From Aquimarina sp. Aq107 (GTDB taxonomy: Bacteria > Bacteroidota > Bacteroidia > Flavobacteriales > Flavobacteriaceae), in assembly GCF_943733665.1 (NCBI RefSeq), contig NZ_OX030782.1, positions 3,148,501 to 3,212,500 of the forward strand: DNA of 64,000 nucleotides, read 5' to 3'. The first letter of the stretch is position 1, and every line of letters starts with the position of its first letter. Of this stretch, positions 19,298 to 28,831 are shown in pieces. Both the position numbers and the translations under genes were made by a program. Below the pieces are notes generated by a model. The model was given only the letters and a program-made list of their open reading frames with translations, did not search any database and was not told the DNA's origin.

Positions 19298-19975
19298 ATG
19301 AGAAAAACAATTGTATTCCTTACTATACTAATGAGTATTACCTATACTAGCGCTCAAGAAACTGGAGAAGATGACTTAGGCGCTTGGTATATGTATTTTG
19401 GAACGAATCGAATAACAGATAAGCTAAGCATTCACTCTGAAGCTCAATTTCGTTTCTACGAAGTAGCTAATACTTTTAATCAATTATTACTTCGAACTGG
19501 TTTAAATTATCATCTTACGGAAAATGCAATCGCAACTATTGGATATGGTTATATCAATACAGATGGTACTTTTGCAGATATTCCTGGTGAAGAAAATAGT
19601 AATGAACATCGAATTTTTGAGCAATTTATTCTTAAAAATGAAGTCGGAAAAGTAAAGTTCGAACATCGATATCGATTAGAACAAAGGTTTATTAGTACAC
19701 AAGCTGATGATTTTACTGAACATCGAGCTAGGTATAGATTACAACTAACCTATCCTTTTAACGAGAAATGGTTCATAAATGTTTATGATGAAGTTTTCAT
19801 TAATTTACAAGAGCCTATTTTTGGACAAAATCGTTTATATGGTGCAATTGGTTATAATGTAAAATCAAACTTTAGTATTCAGTTTGGGTACTTAAAAAAT
19901 CATTTTACTGGTATCAACTTTGATCGATTGCAGTTAGGTATCATCTATAATACCGACTTCAGAAAGAAAGAATAA
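19298..19975 (+). CDS. DUF2490 domain-containing outer-membrane protein
   Basis: 225 residues with a signal peptide (ending near ITYTSAQ). The rest consists of alternating amphipathic strands (HSEAQFRFYE, RLRTG-like, KFEHRYRLEQRF, QLGIIYNTDF) characteristic of DUF2490, predicted to form a small outer-membrane beta-barrel. No function has been assigned to the family. It is the last gene of the probable MBL-BNR-S9 transcript and is followed by an inverted repeat. Confidence 0.85.
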   Translation: MRKTIVFLTILMSITYTSAQETGEDDLGAWYMYFGTNRITDKLSIHSEAQFRFYEVANTFNQLLLRTGLNYHLTENAIATIGYGYINTDGTFADIPGEENSNEHRIFEQFILKNEVGKVKFEHRYRLEQRFISTQADDFTEHRARYRLQLTYPFNEKWFINVYDEVFINLQEPIFGQNRLYGAIGYNVKSNFSIQFGYLKNHFTGINFDRLQLGIIYNTDFRKKE

Positions 19976-19991
19976 AAAAACATTGATGTCT

Positions 19992-20050
19992 AATTGAGCC
20001 TCTGGTCACTTTTATCTTATTAAAAGATTAAAATTTCCAAAGGCTCAATT
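19992..20050. terminator. Long hairpin after DUF2490 gene
   Basis: Arms AATTGAGCCTCTGG and CCAAAGGCTCAATT pair over 14 bp with one mismatch around a 31-base loop that itself contains ATCTT/AAGAT. It lies 17 bp after the stop codon. The run of T after the right arm is weak, so it may terminate or simply stabilise the 3' end. Confidence 0.5.
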
Positions 20051-20096
20051 AAACAATAAAAACTTCATTTTTTTAAAGCTCTTTAAAAAGAAAACT

Positions 20097-20666
20097 ATGG
20101 TACTTACAAAAAAAGATAATCCAGCATTACTTCTTATTGATGTACAAAAAGGAATCAACAATCCGGGATATTATGGTACGGAACGTAATAACCCTAACGC
20201 TGAAAAAAACATTGAAGTTTTACTAAAAAAATGGAGATCAGAAGGTTTACCAATCTATCACGTAAAACATTGTTCTTCTAACCCAGATTCTCCATTAGCC
20301 AAAGGGAAAACTGGTAACGAATTTCAAGATTTTATTGTACCACAACAAAATGAACCAATTATTGAAAAAGATGTAAACAGTGCATTTATAGGTACAGACC
20401 TTAGAACACAGTTAGAAGATGCAAATATTAAAAATGTAGTTATTGTAGGATTAACCACAGAACATTGTGTATCTACCAGTACCAGAATGGCTTCAAATTA
20501 TGGGTTTAATACGTTTTTAATAGAAGACGCTGTAGCAGCTTTTGATAAAATTAGTTTTAGTGGTAAAAGATATAGTGCTCAAATGGTACACGACATTGAA
20601 ATTGCTAATCTTAAAGATGAATTCGCTACGGTTGTGCTAGCAGAAGAAATAATTAAACTTTCTTAA
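20097..20666 (+). CDS. Cysteine hydrolase, isochorismatase family
   Basis: 189 residues, cytosolic. The catalytic triad of isochorismatase-like cysteine hydrolases is visible: D15 (LLIDVQKG), K91 (IEKDVNSAF) and C124 (TTEHCVSTSTRMA). The residues TGTDL and the cis-peptide-like VGLTTEHC segment fit nicotinamidase/isochorismatase relatives. Nothing around it points to a substrate. It stands alone between a hairpin and a 300-bp non-coding stretch. Confidence 0.92.
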   Translation: MVLTKKDNPALLLIDVQKGINNPGYYGTERNNPNAEKNIEVLLKKWRSEGLPIYHVKHCSSNPDSPLAKGKTGNEFQDFIVPQQNEPIIEKDVNSAFIGTDLRTQLEDANIKNVVIVGLTTEHCVSTSTRMASNYGFNTFLIEDAVAAFDKISFSGKRYSAQMVHDIEIANLKDEFATVVLAEEIIKLS

Positions 20667-20966
20667 TTCGATTATTATTTAAATAAAAGATCTTCTATTC
20701 TTATTTTGTTTAACCCCATATAATTACACCATTAACCTTATACATTCAATTTACGATTTCTACAATCACAGCTAATCGATTAAGAGCATTTTTTAACATT
20801 GAAAAAATGTATTACATTTAGTAAAAACAAATAAACAAATGTTATTACATCGTAAATATTTGTTTTTAATCGATATTAAATGTATTTTTACGGTAAAACC
20901 ACATGTAAAAATAAACGTAATTTTCCCCATTTTAATTATCGATAATTCTAATACTATAGCCCTAAT
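20667..20966. other. Non-coding stretch with small palindrome
   Basis: No gene is seen here. It is AT-rich and contains a perfect 13-bp palindrome AATGTATTACATT (20806-20818) and a partial echo of it (AAATGTTATTACAT) some 20 bp on, which could be operator sites for the DUF547 gene that follows. Confidence 0.45.
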
Positions 20967-21686
20967 ATGAAAAAAACATATTTAATACTAGCAATAATAT
21001 TATTATCAAGTTCTATATCAAATCTAAAAGCACAAAAGAAACATATCGATCATATGGTATGGGATCAACTTCTATTACTAAATGTTTCAAATGATGGTAA
21101 GGTAGATTACAAGGGGTTTATTAGAGATAAATTTTTATTTGACAAATACTTTACATCTTTATCCACTAATTATCCTTCAGAAAACTCTGAAAATAACGAG
21201 AAACTTGCTTATTGGGTAAATCTATATAATGCTATAGTAATGAAAATGATTATAGATCACTATCCTATTAAATCAATAAATGATCTTAAAAATCCTTGGA
21301 AGAAAAAATCAATAACTATTAATAATGTACAATATAGTCTAGATGATATAGAGCACACTATATTAAGAAAAATGAATGAACCTAGAATACATTTTCTACT
21401 TAACTGTGCTGCTACCTCATCTCCAAAACTGTGGAACAGAGCATATACCAATAGAAATATAACACAGGCATTAGAAGAGAGTACATCAAACTATATCAAC
21501 GATCCTACTAAAAATCTTATCACCAAAGATAAAGTGATGATATCCAAGGTATTCGAGTGGTATGCTAAAGACTTTGATAACGGAGATATAAAAAGTTATA
21601 TTAATAGATATGCTAAAGAAAAAATTACCAATGCCTCTACAATAAAATACTTAGAATATGACTGGAGTCTAAATGAAAAGGAATAA
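20967..21686 (+). CDS. DUF547 domain-containing protein, secreted
   Basis: 239 residues with a signal peptide (to about 22, NLKAQ). The DUF547 block is clear: EKLAYWVNLYNAIVMKMI, then SLDDIEHTILR, and HFLLNCAATSSPKL with the family's conserved Cys-Ala. The family is related in fold to papain/transglutaminase-like proteins by some analyses, but activity is not established. It ends shortly before a strong bidirectional terminator. Confidence 0.85.
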   Translation: MKKTYLILAIILLSSSISNLKAQKKHIDHMVWDQLLLLNVSNDGKVDYKGFIRDKFLFDKYFTSLSTNYPSENSENNEKLAYWVNLYNAIVMKMIIDHYPIKSINDLKNPWKKKSITINNVQYSLDDIEHTILRKMNEPRIHFLLNCAATSSPKLWNRAYTNRNITQALEESTSNYINDPTKNLITKDKVMISKVFEWYAKDFDNGDIKSYINRYAKEKITNASTIKYLEYDWSLNEKE

Positions 21687-21707
21687 TACTTCTAAACTAT
21701 ATATTAC

Positions 21708-21740
21708 AAAAGCCCTTTGTTTAAAAACAAAGGGCTTTTA
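21708..21740. terminator. Bidirectional rho-independent terminator
   Basis: A 13-bp GC-containing stem, AAAAGCCCTTTGT paired with ACAAAGGGCTTTT, with a short loop and T-runs on both strands. It separates the DUF547 gene from the convergent fibre-protein operon. Confidence 0.85.
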
Positions 21741-21770
21741 TAATTTCTAAGGATCTATGATATTTTAGAA

Positions 21771-23564
21771 CTAAGGAGTTCCTACAAAATCCGTAACTAT
21801 CCAGCTAGACCCATTAAATATTAGACTTATACTTTCGTTTTGATTTAAGACAGGGTTCCCCAAAGATGGGGGTAAAAGAACCAGACTTGGAAATATAGTA
21901 ATAGTAGTAGTAGGATGAATATTAATCAAATGTACCTTTTGCCCAGTTACACCTCTGGTAAACCCAAAAACAGTAACATTAGAACCATTATTTAAAAGTA
22001 CAATAGATTTATCTGTTAAATCATAAGTTGTAAAATTACCAACATTTGTTTCTGTAAATACAGAAGTTTGCACAGATCCATCTACAGAGAGATTTTGTGT
22101 AGTCAAATCAGTAAAATTGGCATCTCCGTTAATACTCAAAAGATTTGACACGTCTACGATTCCATTATTTATTGATCCATCATTTTCAATTCTTACTTTG
22201 GTATTTTGTTCTATTTCAAAAATAATACTACCATTGGTATCTGCATCATTATCCGCTCCAACAGTAGTACTTCCTGTATTAGATGTAGTTGCTGTCCCTA
22301 ATCCAACAAGATTAGTAAAGTTAGCTCCACTACCTACAAAAGAAGTTGCTACAACACTACCATCTACTTCCATTTTTTCGGCAGAAATCAGGTTACCAAT
22401 ATTGATATTCCCATTAGCATTAACCTCTAGAGATTTATCTGGAGCTCCAGCCATTACTCTAAATGGAACTCTATTAGCTGTAGTATCTAAAACAGCAAAA
22501 TAATTTTCTCCATTATCAGAAACATCATTGATTTTTATCACCCAATCATTAGTTGGAAAGCTTGAACTAACACTCGTATCCCTAAACCAAATACCAATAG
22601 TATCATCTGATAAAACCATATCGTTTTCTCCAAATTCCATTCCTGTGGTAACATCACTTCCTATAGCTACTCGATTTTTAATAATAGATTCTTCTAAAAA
22701 CAAGTTGTTTCTGGTATTAAAAGTAATATCTCCTGTTCCTAAAGACCTTAATGTTGCGGTATTGTCATAATAAAACATAAATCCTTTAGCACTTCCTTCA
22801 TAAAAAAGAGAACCAGGAGTTGGCTGCGCTACTTCATCATTTGTATTGCTTAAGATCATTCCATCTTTAACTCCTAAAACAGCATTACCAAAAGTAGTTG
22901 CATCCGTAAAACCGATACCAACTTTTGCCGTATCATAGTACGCATGATCTCCTATTTTAGACCAAATAATATCGAATGCTGTTCCTGTAGTAGTTCCAAA
23001 TCCCGGAAACGAAGTTTTAGCTGTATTATCAGATACTTCGGTTGAAATCTGATTTAAATCTGCAGCAGATGTAATACTTAGAAAGTTTACCTTATCACTT
23101 TGTTCTGTCGTTATCGTGGCAGGTGAATTAGTTAAATTATTATAATCTACACTTAGGGCTCTATCTGTATTCACACTAATTAATCCAAAAGACGTACTTA
23201 ATAATTGAGCTGTACCTACAATATCGTAATTAGTTCCTCCAGTAGGATCGGTTTCAGTTTTAATATAATAAGAATCACTTCCCCAATCAATTCCACTTAA
23301 TGATCCGGAAACAACTGTTCCATCCCCTATTAACAAACTCACAACTCCTGTAAAATTAGTCATAGGATTATGAACTTCACTATATACTGTAGTTCCAGTT
23401 GCACTGCCTTGCACTATACTAATTTGTACAGATATGCTAGCATTAATAACCAATGCGTCGGAGGCATCCCGTATAATAGCTTGATAACTTAACTTTTCTG
23501 GTGCCTGTGCATATATACTTGTCGTAATTATTAGCAAACATAGGCTTATAAATAACTTTTTCAT
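21771..23564 (-). CDS. Large secreted fibre-like protein B
   Basis: 597 residues with a signal peptide (to about 19, SIYAQ). The first 130 residues carry a domain common in Bacteroidetes surface proteins: KLSYQAIIRD, VQISIVQGS, then TDPTGGTNYDI and a motif like QLLSTSFGL. The rest is strand-rich with NVGIG-type motifs, repeated short segments (TTVGADNDADTNGSI) and a C-terminal domain of Gly/Thr-rich strands, reminiscent of tail-fibre or adhesin stalks. It has no T9SS sorting domain. It is the last of three tightly packed genes and a paralogue of the gene before it, 7 bp away. Confidence 0.7.
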   Translation of the reverse strand: MKKLFISLCLLIITTSIYAQAPEKLSYQAIIRDASDALVINASISVQISIVQGSATGTTVYSEVHNPMTNFTGVVSLLIGDGTVVSGSLSGIDWGSDSYYIKTETDPTGGTNYDIVGTAQLLSTSFGLISVNTDRALSVDYNNLTNSPATITTEQSDKVNFLSITSAADLNQISTEVSDNTAKTSFPGFGTTTGTAFDIIWSKIGDHAYYDTAKVGIGFTDATTFGNAVLGVKDGMILSNTNDEVAQPTPGSLFYEGSAKGFMFYYDNTATLRSLGTGDITFNTRNNLFLEESIIKNRVAIGSDVTTGMEFGENDMVLSDDTIGIWFRDTSVSSSFPTNDWVIKINDVSDNGENYFAVLDTTANRVPFRVMAGAPDKSLEVNANGNINIGNLISAEKMEVDGSVVATSFVGSGANFTNLVGLGTATTSNTGSTTVGADNDADTNGSIIFEIEQNTKVRIENDGSINNGIVDVSNLLSINGDANFTDLTTQNLSVDGSVQTSVFTETNVGNFTTYDLTDKSIVLLNNGSNVTVFGFTRGVTGQKVHLINIHPTTTITIFPSLVLLPPSLGNPVLNQNESISLIFNGSSWIVTDFVGTP

Positions 23565-23571
23565 CTTCTTA

Positions 23572-25380
23572 TTAGTTGTTAAGTCCTACACAATACCAAT
23601 TAGTTCCATCATAGATAAATGTGGCACTACTATTAGCCGTCAATAAAATATTCGCATTTCCTGCCAACTGAAAATTCTGTGCGGTAGTTCCTGCATTATG
23701 TTCGAATGTTACATCAGAAGTCAAAACGGCAACTATTACAGATTGTCCTGTGATACCGCCCGAAAATGCCTGAATTGAAGAAGCTGCTTGACCATCAAAC
23801 GTAACAAAACTCTTATCTGTTACATCATAAGTTGCAGGAAAAGTTGTAGCTGATATTTCTGCATTAGGTGTAATCGCAATCCCTTGAACCGCAACATTAC
23901 CATTAAGTGTCATATTATCTACTTTGGCATCCCCAACTACTTCTAAAGCTACCGAGGGAGTTGTTGTTCCAATACCAATAAATCCAGTATTACTAATTGT
24001 CATTCTGGTTGTATTTTGGGTTTGAAAAGCAATTTCTCCAACAGTATCTGCATCATTATCTGCCGCAATAGTAGTATCTCCTGCATTAGTAATACCACCA
24101 GTACCTGAAGCTATTCCTGTTATTCCAGAGCCATCTCCTACAAAAGAATCTGCTTTAATTGCTCCTACAATTTCTAATTTATTGGTTGGTAAATTTGTTC
24201 CTATTCCAACATTACCATTAGCTGCGACAAACAAAGAATGTTCAGCCGCTCCAGCCATAATTTTAAAAGGCGTTGTTGCTCCTGTAACATCTACAATCGC
24301 AAAATGATTTGTACCTCCATTCGAAGATTCATTGATTTCTATTTGCCAATCATTAGCTGGTAATGTCCCAGAGATATCATCACTATCATCAAATAATATT
24401 CTTAGATTATTTTCTGTAAGAAGAAGTGTATTAAATCCAAAGTCAACACCAGATGTTGCATCTACACCCACTCCTAAACTATTCTGAATAATTACATCAG
24501 TACTAATAGTAGCGTCTCCATTCTCTATACTCCATAATCCACCAGTATATGTAACAGCTCCTGTATTGATAGTTACATCTGTATTGGTATTGTCTATATA
24601 ATGAAAGCTTCCATTACCTGTATTGTCATAATAAAAACTTCCAGGAACAGTTCCCGCCGGAGTACCATCAAACAAAATTGGGCCTCCTACATGTAATTTT
24701 GAACCACTAAAACTGCTCGATTCATCCACACCGACACCAACATTCCCTGTATTATAAAAGATATCGTCAGTTACAGATTTTGTCCATATCACATTATCTC
24801 CTTCTAAAGCGGTACCAGGAACAGTTCCAAATCCAGGAAATGTAACTTTGGCATTGTTAGCTGTTACGTCCGTTTGTAATTGATCTAAATTTACAGCCGA
24901 TGTAACAGTGATAAAATCGACCTTTGCAGCTTGCCCTGAAGTTATTATTGTCGGTAGATTTGTTAATGAATTATAATCTGCAGTTGCTGCAACATCTGCA
25001 CTAGCTGAATGCAAAGCATAGGGAACACTTAAAAGTTGATTAACTGTCGACAATGTATAACTCGTTCCTCCTGTTGGATCTATTTCTACGTTTATGAAAT
25101 AGGGTCCAACAGACCAATCAATAGAATCAAAACCAGCAGCATTTCCAATCACTAAATTGGCCAGTCCATTAATATTGGTCGTAACATTCTGATTCTCCGA
25201 ATAAACAGAAGTACCAGAAGCGGATGTCTGCAGAATATTAATTTGTACTCCTACATTTGTATTCCCTACAACCATATTATCTGCATCTCTAATTACAGTT
25301 TGATAGTTAATTCTATATGAATTTTGTGCCGTAATACTTATTGTACACGCAAAAATTAAAAAAGTAATTATTTTATTCAT
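23572..25380 (-). CDS. Large secreted fibre-like protein A
   Basis: 602 residues, signal peptide to about 18 (SITAQ). Same layout as the downstream paralogue: an N-terminal RINYQTVIRD ... VQINILQ ... IDPTGGTSYTL domain, then a repetitive body with NVGVG, NVGIGTNLPTNKLEI and FIGIGTTTPSVALEV segments, which resemble the repeated units before tail-fibre or chaperone-type domains. Its C-terminal strand FIYDGTNWYCV matches FNGSSWIV at the same place in the paralogue. No C-terminal sorting signal was recognised. The gene begins 4 bp after the T9SS-sorted protein's stop codon. Confidence 0.72.
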   Translation of the reverse strand: MNKIITFLIFACTISITAQNSYRINYQTVIRDADNMVVGNTNVGVQINILQTSASGTSVYSENQNVTTNINGLANLVIGNAAGFDSIDWSVGPYFINVEIDPTGGTSYTLSTVNQLLSVPYALHSASADVAATADYNSLTNLPTIITSGQAAKVDFITVTSAVNLDQLQTDVTANNAKVTFPGFGTVPGTALEGDNVIWTKSVTDDIFYNTGNVGVGVDESSSFSGSKLHVGGPILFDGTPAGTVPGSFYYDNTGNGSFHYIDNTNTDVTINTGAVTYTGGLWSIENGDATISTDVIIQNSLGVGVDATSGVDFGFNTLLLTENNLRILFDDSDDISGTLPANDWQIEINESSNGGTNHFAIVDVTGATTPFKIMAGAAEHSLFVAANGNVGIGTNLPTNKLEIVGAIKADSFVGDGSGITGIASGTGGITNAGDTTIAADNDADTVGEIAFQTQNTTRMTISNTGFIGIGTTTPSVALEVVGDAKVDNMTLNGNVAVQGIAITPNAEISATTFPATYDVTDKSFVTFDGQAASSIQAFSGGITGQSVIVAVLTSDVTFEHNAGTTAQNFQLAGNANILLTANSSATFIYDGTNWYCVGLNN

Positions 25381-25384
25381 CGGT

Positions 25385-25870
25385 TTATTTTTTTATGATT
25401 TTGAAAGTCTTTAAAGAGGTGTTTTGCTTCTTCACTTTTAAAATATACGCTCCAGAAGCATAGGAACTCATTTCTATTACATTAGTATTACTATCAATAG
25501 CTTTACTAATAATTAATCGCCCATGAATATCATGGATTTCGAAACTTGTATTCTCTAAATCAATCTCATCGATGGAAAGAAATAATCTGTCCGTGGTAGG
25601 ATTCGGATATGTACTAACATTAAGTTGTACTGATTCGAACTCTGGATTGCTCAACGTTTCGATTTCAAAAGCCTGTTGAACTCCTTCCGATAATGATCCA
25701 CTTGCATTCTGGGTGGTTGTATAAAAGGTTTGTCCAACAGAAAAACTTGATGTTCCACTTGTTCCTGAAGCATTTCCGCTACCAGAAACAGTATTCTCTT
25801 GTGCGATCATCAAGGTGATCCCAAAAGAAAAAAACATCAAAACCATAAGGGGTATGTAATTATGTTTCAT
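25385..25870 (-). CDS. T9SS type A sorting domain-containing protein
   Basis: About 161 residues if started at ATG 25870, which gives a proper signal peptide (MKHNYIPLMVLMFF ... MIAQ); a longer frame begins 15 codons upstream. The short mature part holds SFSVGQTFYTT ... LSEGVQQAFEI, a motif common ahead of sorting domains, and the C-terminal 75 residues form a classic type A domain: TYPNPTTDRL ... DIHGRLI ... YASGAYILKV, ending in IIKK. It leads the operon with the two fibre-like genes and is presumably secreted through the type IX system to the cell surface. Confidence 0.88.
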   Translation of the reverse strand: MKHNYIPLMVLMFFSFGITLMIAQENTVSGSGNASGTSGTSSFSVGQTFYTTTQNASGSLSEGVQQAFEIETLSNPEFESVQLNVSTYPNPTTDRLFLSIDEIDLENTSFEIHDIHGRLIISKAIDSNTNVIEMSSYASGAYILKVKKQNTSLKTFKIIKK

Positions 25871-26068
25871 ATATAAATGTTTTAATATCTTAAAACTACG
25901 TAAATTAAATCCCAATTAGACCAAAAAGAATCATTAGTTACCTAGGTATTTATACCTGTTTTTTTATTTAATCATCTTAAAAAAAGTATTTTTCCCCGAT
26001 ATTATTACCAAAAAAATCTGTTCTTAACTTTATATAATGGCTGCTTCTTTTTATTATATTAGACCCCT

Positions 26069-26848
26069 ATGAATACTATTGATATTAGGACAGTAGATGT
26101 GGTACAATATATACAACCACTGCGCGAAGGTGGTTCTCTGCCTGCAATCGTAAAAGCAGATGATGAGTTTCTGTATGTATTAAAGTTTAGAGGAGCTGGC
26201 CAAGGTAAAAAAGTTCTTGTTTCGGAACTAATAGGTGGTGAACTAGCAAGATCTATTGGATTAAAAGTTCCGGAATTAGTGTTTATGAATCTAGATGATT
26301 CTTTCAGTAAAACTGAACCAGATGAAGAAATTCAAGATTTACTAAAATTTAGTGTTGGTCTTAACTTAGGGTTGCACTTTTTATCAGAGGCTATCATGTA
26401 TGATCCACTAGTTTCTATTGCAGATGGAATGACTGCTTCAAAAGTGGTGTTATTGGATAGTATCATTAGTAACATTGATAGAACCGCAAAAAACACCAAT
26501 TTACTTAACTGGAAAAAAGAATTATGGTTAATAGATCATGGTGCTAGTTTTTACTTTCATCATAATTGGAAACAGTGGAGAAATCATCTGGACAGAACAT
26601 TTCCAGCTATAAAAGATCATGTATTGTTAGAACGAGCTACTGACCTAGAACAAGCAGCTAAAGAGATTAAAACATATATGACATCAGAAAAAATTAATCA
26701 AATAGTATCAAAAATACCAGAAGATTGGTTAACAGATGAATCTGAAGAACTCACTTCAGAAGATATGAGAGCCGCCTATATAGAGTTTATTCAGAGTAGA
26801 CTTTCTAAAATTGATGTACTAGTTAAAGAAGCTGAAGATGCAAAATAG
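26069..26848 (+). CDS. HipA-like kinase family protein
   Basis: 259 residues, cytosolic. Kinase-like features of the HipA_2 type are visible: K39 in YVLKF and E53 (VSELIGGELA) for ATP binding, the catalytic loop N135-I-D137-R with N142 (AKNTN), and D156-H157-G158 in place of DFG. It lacks the HipA N-terminal dimer domain and is short compared with HipA toxins (about 440 residues). It overlaps the DUF3037 gene by 11 bp, and the two families often sit together, suggesting that they form one functional unit. No HipB-like repressor is present, so a classical toxin-antitoxin role is not supported. Confidence 0.82.
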   Translation: MNTIDIRTVDVVQYIQPLREGGSLPAIVKADDEFLYVLKFRGAGQGKKVLVSELIGGELARSIGLKVPELVFMNLDDSFSKTEPDEEIQDLLKFSVGLNLGLHFLSEAIMYDPLVSIADGMTASKVVLLDSIISNIDRTAKNTNLLNWKKELWLIDHGASFYFHHNWKQWRNHLDRTFPAIKDHVLLERATDLEQAAKEIKTYMTSEKINQIVSKIPEDWLTDESEELTSEDMRAAYIEFIQSRLSKIDVLVKEAEDAK

Positions 26849-27221
26849 ATGTACATTTGAATTTGCGATCATAAGATTCGTTCCTAAAGTAGAACGCGAA
26901 GAATTCTTTAATATAGGAGTGATCGTGTTCTCTAAAAGAAAAAAGTTTCTTAAGGTTAAGTATCATATTGATCAACATAAATTAAAAGCTTTTTCTAGTG
27001 ACATAACTATAGAACATTTAGAAGAATATCTTAAATCCTGGGAATTAATTAGTATTGGGGCTCCTTCTGGTGGAGCAATCGGAAAATTAGAACTATCAGA
27101 TAGATTCCGCTGGTTAACCGCTTGTAGAAGTACAATTATACAAAGTTCTAAAACCCATCCAGGAATATGTCACGATCCTCAAAAAGAACTAGATCACCTT
27201 TTTGACAACTATGTTTTATAG
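26838..27221 (+). CDS. DUF3037 domain-containing protein
   Basis: 127 residues. The DUF3037 signature is present: EFAIIRFVPKVEREEFFNIG, followed by a C-terminal GLELS-like segment IGKLELSDRFRWLTA. No signal peptide or membrane helix. The start codon lies within the 3' end of the HipA-like kinase gene, so translation is probably coupled and the products equimolar. The function of the family is unknown; the pairing points to a regulator, substrate or partner of the kinase. Confidence 0.85.
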   Translation: MQNRCTFEFAIIRFVPKVEREEFFNIGVIVFSKRKKFLKVKYHIDQHKLKAFSSDITIEHLEEYLKSWELISIGAPSGGAIGKLELSDRFRWLTACRSTIIQSSKTHPGICHDPQKELDHLFDNYVL

Positions 27222-27326
27222 CTTTCATCTTCTACCAATCTATCTTTTTTAGAAATATTAGTAAAAAAAATACAGTAACGAAATCGTCATTTTTAATACT
27301 TATATACTATAAAATCATTATCGTAT

Positions 27327-28436
27327 ATGAAAAAAGTAATACTATATATTCTTCTATTAGGTATTGTAGCCGTAATTGGATTTTTCGTTTGGTTCTTTGC
27401 ATTTTATTTACAAGTTCCTGCATTAAACATTCCTAAAGATGCTAGTCCAACAGAAAGAGTGACGCAGATAGATAACTGGTTAGAACAACTTCATACCGAA
27501 AGAAAATTTAATGGAGGTGTTTTAATTACAAAAGAAGGCATACCACTATTAGCAAAAACTTATGGATTCACAAATGCGTCGAGAAACATCCAATTAACGA
27601 ATAAATCTGCATTTAGATTAGCATCGGTATCTAAACAATTTACCGCTAGTGGTATCATGTTATTAAAAGAGAGAAACCAATTAGATTATGATGATCTAGT
27701 AAGTATTTATATACCAGAATTTCCTTATAAAAAAGTTACTATTAGACATCTATTAAATCAAACTTCGGGTGTTCCGGATGCATATATGAGTCTTGCAGAT
27801 AAAAATAAAGACAGTATAAATATTCTTACAAATCGAATAGCTGTGGATCTATTAATTGAAAATCACCCAAAAATTGATTTTATTCCAAATGAGAAATATC
27901 AATATTCTAATACAAACTATATTTTACTAGCTAGGATTATAGAAACTATTTCTAATCAATCTTTTGAAGATTTTATGAGTGAACAAATTTTTACTCCGTT
28001 AGGAATGAAAACTACTAGAGTTTGGAATTTACTGTCTAAAGACAAGACATTTAAAGACAAGACTGATGGTTTTGAAGACATGGCTGGAGAGGTTAGAGAG
28101 ATCAAACCTAACTTTATTGATGGAGTTGCTGGAGATGGTGCTGTTTTTAGTAGTATAGAAGATTTTGTGATTTGGGACCAATTCTGGTATCAAAATGATC
28201 TTATCAGCCCTGAGAATCTTAAAGAAGCCTTTAAAAAGCCTATTTTAAATAATGGTCAAAAATCAAACTATGGATTTGGTTGGGTGATTCTAAATGAAGA
28301 TACTGTAATGCACAATGGAGTTTGGTTAGCTGCTAACTCCTATTTCGTAAGAAACACTAAAAAGAAAACAAGTTTTGTTTTGTTGGATAATTCTTCAAAT
28401 TTATTCTTCAATAAAATTATTAAAAATTTAGAATAA
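27327..28436 (+). CDS. Serine hydrolase, beta-lactamase (class C) family
   Basis: 369 residues with an N-terminal membrane anchor (about 5-28). Class C beta-lactamase/penicillin-binding motifs: S100-V-S-K103 (LASVSKQF) and Y193-S-N195 (YQYSNTNY); a late HNG segment (MHNGVW) takes the place of KTG. The domain probably faces the periplasm. Such proteins hydrolyse D-peptides, esters or peptidoglycan peptides. It is a single gene followed by a 160-bp non-coding region. Confidence 0.88.
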   Translation: MKKVILYILLLGIVAVIGFFVWFFAFYLQVPALNIPKDASPTERVTQIDNWLEQLHTERKFNGGVLITKEGIPLLAKTYGFTNASRNIQLTNKSAFRLASVSKQFTASGIMLLKERNQLDYDDLVSIYIPEFPYKKVTIRHLLNQTSGVPDAYMSLADKNKDSINILTNRIAVDLLIENHPKIDFIPNEKYQYSNTNYILLARIIETISNQSFEDFMSEQIFTPLGMKTTRVWNLLSKDKTFKDKTDGFEDMAGEVREIKPNFIDGVAGDGAVFSSIEDFVIWDQFWYQNDLISPENLKEAFKKPILNNGQKSNYGFGWVILNEDTVMHNGVWLAANSYFVRNTKKKTSFVLLDNSSNLFFNKIIKNLE

Positions 28437-28599
28437 ACCTTTCAAGTATAAAGGGCTACAAAACCATACACAATCAACTGACTAACAGATAATAACTTTC
28501 TTTTTACAATAAAAACACATTTCAAAAAACGGGGAAAAAACAACTTTTATTAGTGTTTTTAAGGAAGCATGTTTTATTCTTTAATTTAATAAAATACTT

Positions 28600-28821
28600 A
28601 TGAAAACATTGTTAGAAAATTTTAATGATTTTAGAACATTATCCCGAGAAGAACTCATCCAAATTGGTGGTGGACAGAGAGATCAATGCACTCCGGAGCA
28701 GGTTAACAGTTGTACTTTTGTTCAATATTACCCAGAAGGATCAGCAATGATGGATTGTGGGTCTTCTATAGATACTGATGGAGATGAAGTTTGGATTCCT
28801 TGTGAGGCGCATCTAGCCTAA
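28600..28821 (+). CDS. Double-glycine-leader peptide (bacteriocin/RiPP-like precursor)
   Basis: 73 residues. The first 25 look like a Bacteroidetes GG leader: an amphipathic start and then LSREELIQIGGG, the LSxxEL-x3-GG pattern cut by peptidase-containing ABC exporters. Cleavage would be after G24 or G25. The predicted core is acidic and holds four Cys (30, 38, 53 and 68), enough for two disulfides or for modification. No exporter, modification enzyme or immunity gene is next to it, so it is an orphan precursor. A strong terminator follows. Alternatively it may be a non-bacteriocin peptide exported by the same route. Confidence 0.72.
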   Translation: MKTLLENFNDFRTLSREELIQIGGGQRDQCTPEQVNSCTFVQYYPEGSAMMDCGSSIDTDGDEVWIPCEAHLA

Positions 28822-28831
28822 ATGAAAAAAA

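Noticed and set aside
26069..27221. HipA-like/DUF3037 as a canonical HipBA toxin-antitoxin pair
   Set aside because: No HipB-type helix-turn-helix protein upstream, and the HipA N-terminal domain is missing.
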